In this document: piece by piece, positions 1 to 12,169 of the stretch | Position numbering within the stretch: position 1 is the first letter of the stretch | How the letters are laid out: every line of letters starts with the position of its first letter | Assembly: GCA_958510875.1 (NCBI GenBank) | Contig: OY294068.1 | Coordinates: forward strand, 67,868,633-67,932,632 | Source: Endomychus coccineus | Lineage: Eukaryota; Arthropoda; Insecta; Coleoptera; Endomychidae | DNA length: 64,000 nt | Direction: 5' to 3' | The notes under the pieces: generated by a model | What the model was told of the DNA's origin: nothing | Databases searched by the model: none | What the model saw: the letters and a program-made list of their open reading frames with translations, nothing else | Program-made: the position numbers and the translations under genes

Positions 1-2994
1 TATACATATATATATATAGCATGCTTAATTCGTTCCCGAATCAAAGTAAAACTAGCACGTATTATCCAGAATAGTGTCGTTTTCCATCAATATTCCGAAA
101 AAAAAATTTTTTTCGGGAGAAGTTATAGATAAAAAAGTTTGTTTGAAATTTTTTTTTTAATTCGGGAACCTTTTCTACTATTTCAGTTTTAAAATTTGTT
201 TTAACATTCATATATGGATTTGATATTTTTTAACAATATTTTACGAATTTTTCAATATTTTTAAATTTATACGCATGTTGAAAAAAATTTCAGGAAAAAA
301 ATTGTTTAGAAGGCCTCAATGTATGCGTCGGAATTTTTCCAATTTTTTGAATTAAATATTTTTAAGCCGCTGAAAAGTCAAACAAATTCCTTTTCAAATT
401 TTTCGGAAAAAACGCACTTGTGAAAAAAGTTGTAAATGTAAAAACTTGTATTTCGATCATACATACCTCAATTTCTTCAGATTTTATCTCTACCTTTTAC
501 ATATCCCCTCCCCCACTTTTAAGAATTTTAGGGTGGCCTTATCTCGGATAATATTCATTTTTCAGGAACATGTAACAGTATAAACATCTTATTTGGACCA
601 GAAAAGGTAAGTATATATTTTTTCATTCAAACTCAAATTCTACAAGTTACAGAACCCGTGATATAAGAGATGTTGTCTACCCCTTTCGATCATTTCCGCA
701 TTTAATTTTTATTTACATTTTCTATTGACATCATTACTAACTCATTGACAAGGTTTCATTGAAGTTCATTTTGTAGAACTCAAATAGGAGATTTTGGTCA
801 TTTTAGCGCTTCGTTTAATAATTCCTTATTGTCATATTTCTCGTCTTGGATGAAAAAAAGTAAAAACGGTATAAAGATAATGTGGTAATAATTTATGTAG
901 AATTGATAACGTTTTATCAATTCTGCAATCAGATTTATTGGACTATATTTCAATGGCCATACATAATAAATTCAGGTATCCAGAGCAAGCAAAGGCACTT
1001 TATTTAGGAACCTAATAAATATGTAAGTCGCTAATAGTGTCATCAAGCAACGACGATTTCCTGAATTACTATAGTACAATTATTTCGGAATTAATAACTA
1101 AAGTAATCGTGTAGTGTAGAAATGTTTCAGAGCAACAACTAAGCTATCTTCACCAACGGCGACATCGTATAAAATGATAGCTATATCAAATATCAAAACA
1201 CCTGTTGTCCAAAAACAAGATAGTGATCTTCATTTATAGCTGTTGATATCAATTTACCATTCATCCGACAGCTATCACACTTCATTGTAAGTTTCTATGT
1301 TACCAGAAACATCCAGAAAGTACAAACTCATAGTTTCATGTTCCAATTACGGTATTAGTGCCAGAGGCGTAACGAGGATAATTCGTGCCCAGGATCAGTC
1401 TATTAATTTTTCACACCAACACTTGGTGACAACGAAAAAAAAGGTTATACGTCAACATGTGGATATACCACCAGACAAATAAAACTTTAAACCGTATCAC
1501 ATTTCTTCAAAAGTTACACGTTTGAGTTCGTCGAATATTGGGAAAATTTAAAACGTGCCAGATATCTTTAAAACTCAACAAAAACTTGGAGACTCCTTAT
1601 TACCTGCACCCGCTGCGAGTGTTTGCTACTTCTCTGACCAGCGCTATACAACAGTTAAATATGATGATTGTATTACAAATTAATAATATTGAAAAATATT
1701 CATTGGAGTCTTCTTATCAATTATCATAGAAAATGTAATGGTGGATGATCTTAATGGCCTAGATTTCATCCGATAAGCCATGATCAACAGTTGATTTTCA
1801 TTTGATGTGATGGAAATAAAGTGTGCCCAGTTTGTTTGGACAATATTAGATAAGTTTTGAGAAATTGCACATACGTAAATAGAATAAAGTCGAGAATTGA
1901 ACAGATGTCGATGATTTTTCATTACAATCCGTTCGTATTTCCAATTATTATGCAGTCAAATTTAAAACTATTCGAAAATTTAATTTTCACTGGTTTGAAA
2001 TATCGATAATGAATAATTTAAATTAATAAGTACAAAATGAGCGAAGTTTATAATGTGTTTAATTTTGTTAACGCGTATTCAACCGAAAAGTTGGATTTCG
2101 TCAAGAAAGAATGCATCTACTGAAAATGCGTATTTATAAAAGTTCTGTAAACCAGTATTAAAAATTAATTAATACGTTAGAAATATGTTTTTTCATGCAT
2201 TATATCATTTTCAGTTAAGTCGGAAAAATCCAAAGATCATAATTTTTTCAATGGACACTCGCACATTACTGGGTGGAGCCCTGGAGAATTTACTAAGGCT
2301 TTAATGAGTTCAATGATATCAAAAATGCATCTGTTATGTCACACTGCTGTCCTAAATCCCTAGGCAATTCAGTTTTTTACGACTTTAAAATACATTCAGT
2401 GATATCTATAACAACTCACATTTCAATTTGATGTTTATTTGACGTTTACATCCTCAATGGTAATATATAAGGTATGTCGATTTAGACCAACTTGTAATCT
2501 AGTGAGTGTCCTGCAATAATGTTTCTAGCTTGGATGCTTGAGAATCTTTGAATAAAACGTAAAAGATTTGAAATTCCCGTGTGTGCACCTGATTTAGTGT
2601 GGTCTGTTGCAGTTTTACTATTATTATTTTTATCTTAGCAAACCTTTTGGAATTTGTAACTTCATTTCAACGAAGCATATAAAATGGCAGATAGTAATTA
2701 TTCTTTTACAAAACATATCCACAACTGATCATCAAACTTGCCAGTACCACCATGCTGTACTGAAGCTCAACAGTAGTTACTGCCAGTATCTGCCTAAGCG
2801 CGAATTTGAAACAGCAAACATGCAAAACTCCAGACAATTATGGCTGCTGGTGGTGTACTGATGATTGCAAGAACGTATTCGTCTTATTCCAAGGCGATCA
2901 ATTGTCTGATTTGGTTGATGATGCTTGTACTTTGCAATGATCCTCATGACAAAGAACACGAGAATGACAGAGAATCAAGTATGCAGATTTAACA
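1..2994. other. Unassigned AT-rich DNA
   Basis: No gene, RNA or transposon was recognised here on either strand. The short open frames (1297-1482, 1538-1729, 2607-2861) match no family I know and lie in AT-rich sequence where such frames arise by chance. A small perfect inverted repeat (CCGAAAAAAA / TTTTTTTCGG) lies at about 95-116. A stretch with good splice signals is listed separately at 566-606. Confidence 0.5.
566..606 (+). other. Possible 41-nt internal micro-exon
   Basis: Seen: a short pyrimidine-rich run ending TTTTTCAG is followed by 41 nt and then AAAAG|GTAAGT, a full-consensus splice donor. One of the three frames stays open (about 13 codons, containing NILFGPEK). I do not recognise the peptide, and no neighbouring exon was identified. 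Donor and acceptor matches of this quality also occur by chance in AT-rich DNA, so this is only a candidate. Confidence 0.15.
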
Positions 2995-4740
2995 GTATTT
3001 ATTATTATTATCATTAATTAAATAGGGCATTGCGGTCCCTTAATGCCTAGGTCGAAGCCCTTTGCATCTCGTGTTACGTGTCACCTAGTGGAGAGGTTCC
3101 CACGGCCACCACTAAAGGGAAGTTCCCACATGAGAGTGTTCACCATGATCCCCAGGTTAATGTATCACCTAGTGGAGCGGTTACAACCCACGAGTGTTCA
3201 CCATTCTTCCCCAGGTGAACGATTCCTTCGTGATATATAATTTAAACGTCGTCCTAGTGAAGCGGTTCTCAATCAAGGGTGTTCATCTGGCTTCTGAAGT
3301 AGGCGAGATCGGTTCCCACTCCAGAGTACCGAGGTGGACAAACAGCCAACCCCAGCTGGTACCGGGTAGGTGGTTAATGCCCTGAAGAGGTTTAGCACCA
3401 TCTTCGTGTCTGGTTTCTGGATCTCCTCCGTTGTGATTTCCATAGAATTTTATTGTCTAAGTAAACACCTAGGTATTTAGCTTGGTCGCTAATTCTAATC
3501 ACCTGACATGGTATGGTCAATTCCGTATGAGTACTGTTTTGTACTTCCTAGTGAAAACTACAATTTCTGTTTTCTTCAACCCTTTATCGCTGCACCACTT
3601 ATTCAGTAGAGTCAGGACTGATTGAGTTAGGTCCATCAGTGTTCAGAAATTTTCCCCTGACGATTATGTGTATGTCGCTGACTTACCCGATCACGTGACA
3701 TCCTAGGTTGGCTACTTTACTCAATCCAACATCGAACACTACGTTCCAGATCGTGGGTGAAAGTACTTCCCCTTGTGAACATCCGTTTTCCACAGAGCCA
3801 CTATTCGTGGTGTCTCCTTTGAAGACATAGAGGTTCCTGTTTTTCAGCATGTTCTGAATCCACGTACTTATACCGAGTAAAGAACTCCTTCATCGTTGAA
3901 GGCTTGTCAGATACTTTCGGTTGTGGTATTATTAAAGGCGCCCTCTCTATCTAAGAAGACTCCCCATGCATACTCTCCCTCTTCTATCTGATTTTCAATG
4001 AGGGAGACGGATGAGTGTAGGGCAGATTCCGTCGATTGATCTTTTTTGTAGGGATGTTGTTCCGCCCACAGTGGATTTGTACTCAGTACTTCGTCTTTGA
4101 TGTACCGATCGATTAGTCTTTCCAGGGTCTTCAGCATGAAGGACGTTAGGCAGATAGGTCTAAAATCCTTGGCGTTGTTATAGCTCTCCTTACCCGTTTT
4201 GCTATAACCAGACTAGCCCAAGCGAGTCTCACGTAAGGGCCCTAAAAAGCAAGACCGGGAGAATGCCGTCCACTCCAGGCGACTTGTATGGGCTGAAAGA
4301 TCCAACCGCCAAACGATGCTGTGGGCGAGTTCCCACTCCAGCGAATGGACCGTTCCCTCTACATCGGATTTCACCAGGTGATTACTGCACCGTCAATGTA
4401 GCTCCTCGTGCTCCTCAAAGCCAGGGAAGGAGGTACCTATTAGGTTAGTCAATGTTCCTCGTCTGATGCAGACTATCCCCCAGACGGAATTATGGCTTCC
4501 AGCCAAGCTTCCGGGTTTCGAGCTAGTATCTTGTTCAGTCTAGCTGCGTCGTTGTCTGTTTCAATTTCACTGGAGCTTTCTTCCTGCGCTGATATCACTT
4601 GCCCCCCTGTAGTTTCTTTGTGATTCCCGCTAGGCTGTTCAGTCTGATTCTTGGTCGGTTCTGCTGACTTATTTGAAAAGAGTCTTCACTCTATCTTTAG
4701 CTGCATTCAGCCAGTTATTCCACCATGCCATTTTGTAGCT
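2995..4740 (-). pseudogene. 5'-truncated LINE (R1/jockey-type) reverse transcriptase relic
   Basis: Non-LTR retrotransposon read on the minus strand. From 4735 downward: a linker with WWNNWLNAAKDRVKTLF, the stretch LNKILARNPEAWLE typical of the endonuclease-RT junction, RT motif FRPICLTSFMLKTLERLID (spanning about 4170-4110), then FLDREGAFNN at about 3950 (family FDIEGAFDN; catalytic region intact in outline). Next comes GCSQGEVLSP at about 3770 (family GxPQGxxLSP). The YADD box near 3690 is destroyed by a stop, and WCSDKGLKKTEIVVF lies near 3590. Many stops and frameshifts, with the EN domain missing, so it is dead. The element's 3' end is at about 2995-3026, where it closes with an (AAT)-rich tail, as many such LINEs do. 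Clade assignment is by recall of motif style. Confidence 0.85.
3084..3335 (-). repeat. 84-bp tandem repeat in LINE 3' region, three units
   Basis: The landmark CCTAGTGGAGAGGTT and its variants recur at 3084, 3168 and 3252, exactly 84 bp apart. Each unit also carries a GTGTTCACCAT or GTGTTCATC block. The third unit is the most diverged. The array lies between the degraded RT and the AAT-rich tail, that is, in the 3' untranslated part of the element. Confidence 0.75.
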
Positions 4741-4761
4741 TCTTATACCATTGCTACGGAG

Positions 4762-4800
4762 ACAGTAAATATAAAAAGTTTTTGTTTTTATATTTACTGT
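4762..4800. repeat. Perfect 16-bp hairpin
   Basis: Arm ACAGTAAATATAAAAA at 4762-4777 and its exact reverse complement at 4785-4800 enclose a 7-nt loop. It lies just outside the LINE's 5' truncation point. There is no poly-U context or gene, so it is unlikely to be a bacterial-style terminator. It may mark an insertion scar or a small foldback. Confidence 0.8.
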
Positions 4801-5887
4801 TAATTATACTTTTCTAATCATTTCCCTTCTGAGCATCGAGTGATCTTGATTCAGCGGACGATGATGAGGATGAGTTCACTTGGCTAGAAGCGAGAGGTGA
4901 CTGACTGTCTGATTGGAATTCAACCTTTTTTCATTTGTAAATTGGCAATTGGATAAAGTTCATAGGAAATAATTTTCTGTAAGCAAACATGTATCGTCAA
5001 CATTCTTTCAAATCACGCATTTCACATTATGCTTATTTTTGACAAAACAGCACTGTAGGAGAAAATAATACGACCTCTTATTACTAAAAAGAATTCACAT
5101 TATTGAACAAAATCATTATGTAGGGTTGAAACATTCATAATAATAAGAACTGTGGCAAACGACACGAAACCAAAGCGCGCACATGCACACTTGAAACAGT
5201 GGTCTTAATAACATATTAAAAATTGAAGCTTTGCTGTTTGGGGTAATCTGAACCTTTTTTAATATCGGCCAATTGATCTGCAAATATTATAGAGAGAATT
5301 ATTGACTACTAGATAAACAATTCAAAATGTTGCAGCCTTTACTAGATAATAATTGTGTTCATTATTTTTTTAAAAATTGGGGGTAATCTTCATTTTTGGC
5401 ACATATATATTTCTCTCATAACATTCTCGCAAAGAATAGGACTTAACTAAGCAATCATTGAGAATAATATCACCAGGTCTTACTAATCCTGTCAAGCTAG
5501 AGAATACTCTTCAAAGGTAAATCAGTATATTATTGGTGAGTCTACATGAAACCCATTAGTTCTAGTGAAATACGAGCCTATCAAACATAGTAGGCGAAGC
5601 CAAGATAATTTATACGTTTTATTTTAATTTTTTTGATATAGTGGAGACTGTAATATCTTACAGGTTTCGTGCATACCTATTTTTTATACGATCGAATTAA
5701 TTTTTCACTCATATGAAAATATTTTTTTCCTATTTTTATACAACTGAACATCACATTAACACAAGAAATCTTACTAATTCTTAGAACAATTCTAAAGAAC
5801 ATGAAAAGCTTCAAAAAAGGATTTTCATATTATTAGTTATGCACTTTTTGTACTAGTGAAACTTTTGAACTGAAATATTGTCATGAG
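4801..5887. other. Unassigned DNA
   Basis: AT-rich, with no open frame of note and no recognised repeat or transposon end. Confidence 0.5.
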
Positions 5888-5893
5888 TCATAA

Positions 5894-6170
5894 CCACGGT
5901 CGTATATACAGGTCTGGGGACATGAGTCTCTTACATGCCGCCAAACTCGTAGTCCCTCGCTCAGTCACCAGCTGGCGCATGGATCTATGTATGTTGTCAG
6001 GATGTCAGGATTAGGCGCCATATCGTTCAAACACGGTCGTATACATGCCAGAGAATATCCCTCGACTCATACGCCACCCTTCTAGTACTACGCAACAGGT
6101 GACGCTTAGCGGACTCACTTCTCACATAGGAAACAGCTTCGAGTTTCCAGACCTGTATATATGATCGTGG
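5894..6170. mobile_element. 277-bp MITE with 24-bp TIRs and 6-bp target duplication
   Basis: The left end begins CCACGGTCGTATATACAGG. The right end is its reverse complement with two mismatches over 24 bp. TCATAA occurs immediately outside both ends (5888-5893 and 6171-6176), an apparent 6-bp target-site duplication. A second copy of the terminal motif (CACGGTCGTATACAT) lies inside at 6032. No coding capacity. A 6-bp duplication does not fit mariner (2), hAT (8) or PIF (3), so the superfamily is open. The interior is GC-richer than its surroundings. Confidence 0.85.
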
Positions 6171-6176
6171 TCATAA

Positions 6177-7454
6177 CTTTTTATATGATCTTAGAAAAAT
6201 TTAATTAATGTAGCTGCCATCTACTTTATTTCTATTTAGAGATGTTCTGTGTTCATAACAATACCGATACAGCGAATTAATATCTCTGCTATTCAATCTT
6301 TTAAATAGTTGCAAAAGGTGCACAGTTTCCTGTATATTATGTTCCATGTACAGTTTGATTGATTGTCTAAAATAAAAATGTTGAAGTCAATGGAAAGCAC
6401 TGCACATATATCATTGTTAAATTGATTATGCAATATTCGTCATAAACATTTCACACGTAAATAACTATACACTTAGCTTATCTTCCTTGTATTTTAATAT
6501 GGAAGAACAGCTGTACAAATACAATATTTGGTATTTAAGTGTATATAAGAGGTGGGTAGTAGTGTATTAATACCATGCTTGGAATAAAATACTTAACAAG
6601 AATTCTCAACACTATTTAGACTTTTTTATTCCCTGTTGGGAGAGTTATTGAATGTATTTAATTGCTCGTCTATATAACTCAAAACATTTTATCTGAAAAT
6701 GTACCGTAATAGTATTAAACGATCAGATATATTATTATTATTATTATGTAGTAGTAATGTTGTTCTACACGTGAAGCGTGATACGATTGATCTTATAAAT
6801 ACGAGTATATTAAACAACATTTTTGTGTTATTCATTTCCTAGATTATGATTTGACATTTAATTATAACATATACTCATACAATGATGAATCACTAATGTC
6901 AGTTGGGCAAGGGTGATGATGAAAAGGTTCCCAATAAAGTATTCCAAAAAAAATAATGCTGTCAGAAACTTACTAAAATGCTCAGATCCAAATATATACC
7001 GGAGTTGAATGAAGAATTAATTATCGGCCAGTCACTTTGCAAATTAGTTAGATTTAGAAGTAAGATTTTGTCTCATTTGATGAAGAAACATGGAAAAAAG
7101 CTATTATTTCTCAATCCACGAATACGTTACATAGACTGAAAGCCAAACAATGGTACCAAATTAAATACAGCCAAAAATATCTTCAATAAATACAAATTCA
7201 AATATTCCAGCATCTTCAGGTAAATCAGTAGAACTGGAGATCCAGAAGCCGCGCGCCGCATATAATTAAAGCTCAAAATAAATTGTACAATATGATATTG
7301 GGGCTAATGAGAATGAGAATGTTTCCCTAGGGAATTCAATAAGTAGATTAAAGGTTATCCGTAGCAAGGGATAAATTGGTCCAACGTGTGCTAAAATAAC
7401 TAAACAAACGTCACTTATTACTATCCATATAATGTGAAAACGTTGATGTATATA
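6177..7454. other. Unassigned DNA
   Basis: AT-rich, with a short (ATT)n microsatellite near 6730. No gene recognised. Confidence 0.5.
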
Positions 7455-7456
7455 TA

Positions 7457-8717
7457 CGAGGGCAAGATAAAAAGTCTCTGAGAAATAAAACAGATGGCAC
7501 CACAATCGAAAATCCCATGTTACATTTGTGATGTACGTATGAAAATTTTCATACTGATAAGACATTCAGTTCCGTTTTAATACCCATCGAAAACAAGCTA
7601 CCTTGTAGATTTTTGTAAACATGGAAAAAGTGAATTTCACGTTTTGATTAAACATTATTTTTTGCGTGGAAAAAACATTAGGCAAACGATAGCATCGCTT
7701 ATTAAACATTATGGGGACTCTTCACCATCGATTAGAACGATTCACAAGTGGTTTACTGATTTTCGTTGTGCTTGTATATAATCACAAAGAACGCCGAATC
7801 TTCTAGTCGTCCAATTGAGCTTACAATGCCAGAAATCGTCGATAAAATCCATGGTATGATATTGGACGATCGGTGAGTTAAAGTGCACGAAATTGTTGAG
7901 TCTATGGGCATCTCAACCGTATGGGTACGAAACATTTTACATACATTTTTCAATATGAGAAAGCTATCTGCCAGATTGGTGTCGCATTTGCTCTCTGTTG
8001 ACAACAAGCCTGACCATGTGACAAACTTCAAAGGAGTGTTTGGCGATGTTCAAGCGCGATGAGAAGGACTTTTTGCGCCGTTTCGTAACCGTGGACCAAA
8101 CATGAATCCATTACAACTTACCGAAGAACAAAAACAGTAGAGACAGTGGACTTGTCCTGCTGAATCGAAGCCGAAATAGGCTAAAGTTGGCTATCGACCA
8201 GCCAACAAAGTCATGGCAACAGTTTTTTGGGATGCACTCGGTATCGTCCATATCGATTATCTTGAAATGGGCAAAAAGATCACCGGCGTATATTATTCAG
8301 AGCTGTTGAATCGATTCGACCTCGATTTGAAGCTAACACGGCCGCGTTTGGCAAAGAAACAAATGCTCTTCGGCCAGGGTACCGCACCGGCGCACATGTC
8401 AGTAGTCGCAATTGCAAAATTGTATGAATTGCGCTACGAATTGAATTGATTCGTCATCCACCATATTCTCCAGATTTGGCCCCCCGCGATTTTTATCTAT
8501 TTCCAAACTTGAAGAAATGGCTCGCCGGAAAGAAATTTGGCTCCAACAATGAGGTCATCGCTGAAACAAACGTCTATTTTGAAGGATTGCCGAAATCATA
8601 TTATTTGGAAGGGATCGATAAGTGTATCGGGCTACAAAGAGATGTTGAGAAATAAAATGAGTTTTGACGAATTAAATTATTTGTTCCGTTTTTCAGGGAA
8701 TTTTCATCTTACCCTCT
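7457..8717 (+). mobile_element. Mariner element, about 1.26 kb, inactive
   Basis: The left TIR begins CGAGGGCAAGATAAAAAGTC just after a TA at 7455-7456. The right end (through 8717) is its diverged reverse complement (AGAGGGTAAGATGAAAA when inverted). About 30 bp can be aligned with several mismatches. The TA on the right has decayed. Length and layout (one intronless transposase between roughly 30-bp TIRs) fit the classical mariner family. Confidence 0.88.
7621..8655 (+). pseudogene. Mariner transposase (DD34D), broken
   Basis: Cut-and-paste transposase relic of usual mariner length. Start ATG at 7621 opens MEKVNFRVLIKHYFLRGKN-like sequence after frame correction, then the N-terminal helix-turn-helix region (IRQTIASLIKHYGDS, RTIHKWF). 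The catalytic core is spread over frames. The first Asp is in VDQT*IHYNLP, with the Trp codon now a stop. The second Asp is lost: FGQGTAPAH stands where HDNAPAH is expected. The third is in SPDLAPRDFYLFPNLKKWL. The two longest open pieces are 8213-8449 and 8446-8655, the latter ending at the natural stop. Style resembles the mellifera/mauritiana mariners (recall, not a search). Dead. Confidence 0.9.
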
Positions 8718-8719
8718 CA

Positions 8720-9930
8720 TGTTACCATGTCAGAATAATAGTTATTCACGATGTATAAGGGGTATGCATATTATTTTTCTTAATGCACCCATGCGAAAGT
8801 TGCACAAAGAGTGCTTACCACGAGTTGGGTTATCCCATTAGTACGGTAATAAACTATTATCACATATTGTACAAATTTTTATCCACGCTCGTAAAAATTA
8901 AATGGCAAATATGTTTTGAAATTTTAAATTTGTGATGATTTATTGGGGAAACTAGAACATTGGAACCAATAACTGAGATGGCAATTTGAAAATTGGGTGG
9001 AAACGCTTCGCTTCCTTGATAATCACATCAATATTTGCTCTTTTCATTGATCTGATTTGATTGATGAAAAGCAGTGAGATAAGAAAAGCGCGGGCGGTAA
9101 TAACTCTTAAATGAGTGGGATAAGAAGTTCGTATCTCATGGGTGTAGATAATAGTAGTTTATGATGCTAAATGTGAGATTTTATTTCGAACGAAATAATC
9201 ACTTTTAGCACATATATCATATACTATTTTTTCTACAAACACCATTAAAACCAAATCAACGTATTTCTTATGTTAATAAATTTATAATATATCATTTTGA
9301 AATCCAATTGTTCATGAAGTTTATTGTTACTAAGGTAATGAATAATGATAGTTGGATCGTTTGTTGACAAGTAACTTCAAATCTCGTGGCAAGGAAAGGG
9401 ATCAAGAAAATGAATTTTTAACGGCGGAAATCGAAGAAGCTAATAAAGCCACTTTCGACTTATTATACTTAGTAACTCAAAGCAACAGTACGAGTTTTCG
9501 TACAGTCGTTTCTTGAGATCGTCGTTTGATCTGAAAAATGTTAGTGGCAAGTTCAGTGAAAAAGATTTTAGCACCAGTACTGAAAGTAAATTACTTTTTA
9601 CACCAGTGTCTTAAAATGACATTATCTATGCCATGATTAACATATCATTTCTATTACTAACAACTAATCAAGCTTGAGATAATTCTATCGGATCTAACCT
9701 CAAAACGGTCATTCATAAATGTGAGATAATACATTTTTTTTTTTTGGATTAAATAGGCAATAGAAAGTGGTACTTCAAAATAACTAATTTTGGTTAAGAT
9801 TATTATAAAGTTTTGAAAGATTGTCATCAACACAATTGTTTCTTTTAATTCGGATACTTTCTAATATCAAACGTTTATAATTATTCTTTTCATTATTCAA
9901 AATTTTTGTATTGTTTTAATCAAATGATTG
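8720..9930. other. Unassigned DNA
   Basis: AT-rich. No gene, repeat pair or transposon end recognised. Confidence 0.5.
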
Positions 9931-9934
9931 GTTT

Positions 9935-10130
9935 GTGTCTGTTACATGTTTACTAAGTGCAGTGGATGAATTTTTGGGTATATTTATGCCCATTCAATCT
10001 TTTATCGAGGTATTGTGAAGATTGGCCGATGTATACCTTTTCGCAATCCTTATAAGGGATGGAATAAACAGAATGGGTTATCTTTTTGGAAGGCACATTG
10101 CTTTTCAATTTCAAGGTTAGATTCCATAGA
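9935..10130 (-). pseudogene. Penelope-like element GIY-YIG endonuclease fragment
   Basis: On the minus strand 10130-9960 reads PSKKITHSVYSIPYKDCEKV, then YIGQSSQYLDKRLNGHKYTQ. This is the PLE-type GIY-YIG module: the 'GIY' strand is degenerate as VYSIP, a CxxC pair is reduced to one Cys, YIGQ is the YIG motif, an Arg-containing LDKRL helix follows, and a His-containing GHKY ends it. The reading frame hits stops directly afterwards. Only the C-terminal endonuclease survives and no RT was seen nearby. It differs in sequence from the other two PLE endonucleases in the window, so it is another family or an old copy. Confidence 0.75.
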
Positions 10131-11900
10131 ATTTATCTTAAACTTGATTAGCTGTTACTAATAGAAATGAAATGTGAATCATAGAATAGCTAATTGGTTA
10201 AATAGTCATAGATATTTAGAATTGTATAATCTTAAAATAATGTCTTATTTATTTAATTAACTATATTCAATATAAAAATTTCCGGAAGGGGGATGAACCC
10301 ATCCTCATCAAATTTGAACTGAAGGTTTCTCAAACATCGACAATGAAAGGATTCAAATCTCAACCATCTCAAAAAAAGGGTTTTTTGCATATACGAAAGG
10401 GTTGCACCAAATATTTTTAATAGAAATTTTAGAGAGTTGTTAGTCTTATCAATCTGTCACGACACCAGGTAACAAAGTCACCAAAAAAAGCACAACTTGA
10501 CTGCACTATATGATTCTCTCACACCCTGCATAAGAAATAATAATATCAAAGTTATGAAGAAGAATTAATCTAAAAATGTGGAAGTTGACCGACTGTAGCT
10601 CAGCCGAATGAACCATTTCCACCTGGTTCATAATTTGGAGAAAGAGATAGTGAGTTGTTCAGTTTCATTGAATTCTTAAACTAGCCCATAATAGTGGGCC
10701 ATTTCTTATAACTGCAATCATAATCGCCTCGAGAATTATATCGAATAAAACAGAAGTAGGTAGTCATTTCCGAATTCTTGAGTATTTTAAGCGAGATGGT
10801 ACGCATTCACAGACTGGGAATGCGTTTACACATCACACGCATAAATACAGGTTGGGTCCAGTACTGTTATACCTGACGCAAAAACTTTTAAGATGTGGGT
10901 CATCAGCAGAAGACACCTCCGCGGTCCGCAGCGATTTGGCCGGTTGTTGACCGTGCGATCACCCTGCATAACTATCTATGGTTGTTTGATCGAAACCGAC
11001 CGCACCTTGATATTCGATTTCTTCTTCCTCATCCTCGGCATTACCGTCACTTCTTCTCGGACGCTTAATCCCCACCTGACCTTCGTCGTACGCAAATAAT
11101 AGAGAAACATAAGCAGCTCATTACGGCACTCTACAATCAATATTGCTGCGTGAGACATAAAATCTAAATCCGGGTGTGGTGTGATACAGAGTTCCGCTGG
11201 TATATCAAGATACTGAATATTTATTTATTGCCAATTAAAATACTCTCATCTCTCTATTTAAACTCTTCGTATCAACATAACGATAATGTATACAGAACGT
11301 TCGAGAAATATTAACCAAATTCATTTTCAGGTAGAATTATCCCTTCATTGAAAATCGCTTTGGCAAGGATAGTGAAACTTTAGATCAGGAATAGTATAGT
11401 ATTGTGTTAAAATGTGAGCCATCTTATTGCTAATATTAATCCTATCCTATGCATTCCAAAAGCATCCAATAAATGTACCCAATTATGATATCAATTTATA
11501 ATTCAAATTTATAATTTGATAGACCAACCTTATCTGCGGTAGGTGCCTAATAACAATTGCCTCACATACTTTACCTGGATATTCAGTGTTCCATATATAA
11601 TGATACATTAGATAAGGTCTTTAAATCGTTATTTAATAATTATCCTCATTCATCATCTTCATAATTATCTAGTTATATCGAAGGTAAATTTTACATTAAT
11701 ACATAATTATAATTATAATATAAAAAATTATGAGTTTACTAATAATTTATCCCCACTGTTTTCTTACTCTGAATGATTATAATACATACGATTGTTCATA
11801 TTATTGAGATGAAGTGAACGTCGCGAATAGGGTTGCTACCTTCTCAAAAACAGGAAATCAAAGTATTGTAATATTATTGCAATATATATATTATATATTG
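10131..11900. other. Unassigned DNA with a GC-richer patch
   Basis: About 10800-11160 is noticeably richer in G and C than its flanks and has open frames on both strands (10893-11099 +, 10976-11158 -), but neither translation resembles a family I know. The rest is plain AT-rich DNA. Confidence 0.4.
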
Positions 11901-11904
11901 TTAT

Positions 11905-12165
11905 ATGTGTTATAGTTTCGATTACTTGTGTTTCTGTTCGTTTCGGTGACTTGGGCATTTTAAATTGGAATTAGTGCGATAAGAACGCCTTGTCAGGATA
12001 CAATTAGTTTTAAGAAATACGTTTTATGCATTGATATGTCTTCTGATGATGGTCGTGAGACTGAAACGTACTTCAAGGTGTGAATAATAAGTGTATCTGT
12101 TAGTGTGACCTATTTCCCGAGAATTTATATATGTATAATATTGTATTATGAAAACTAATTTAATT
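11905..12165 (+). repeat. PLE-type terminal repeat, copy A, with hammerhead-like core
   Basis: This block matches, as a diverged inverted copy, the region 30690-30970. Shared landmarks are GTGTTTCTGTTCGTTTCGG near 11929, the hammerhead-like core at 12043-12066, and CTATTTCCCGAGAATTTATA near 12110. The core reads CTGATGA, T, GGTC-GTGA-GACT, GAAA. No PLE coding remnant was seen beside this copy, so it may be a solo terminal repeat. Function as a ribozyme is inferred from family knowledge (PLE repeats carry hammerheads); here the stem I arms look decayed. Confidence 0.65.
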
Positions 12166-12169
12166 TTAA

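Noticed and set aside
10585..10640. TGTAGCTCAGCCG, resembling a tRNA box A, with GGTTCATAATT downstream
   Set aside because: Box B is degenerate and no cloverleaf is possible. It could be a SINE head, but no repeat partner was seen.
10893..11158. Overlapping open frames in a GC-richer patch
   Set aside because: Translations on both strands show no family resemblance and mirror each other. Likely composition effect.
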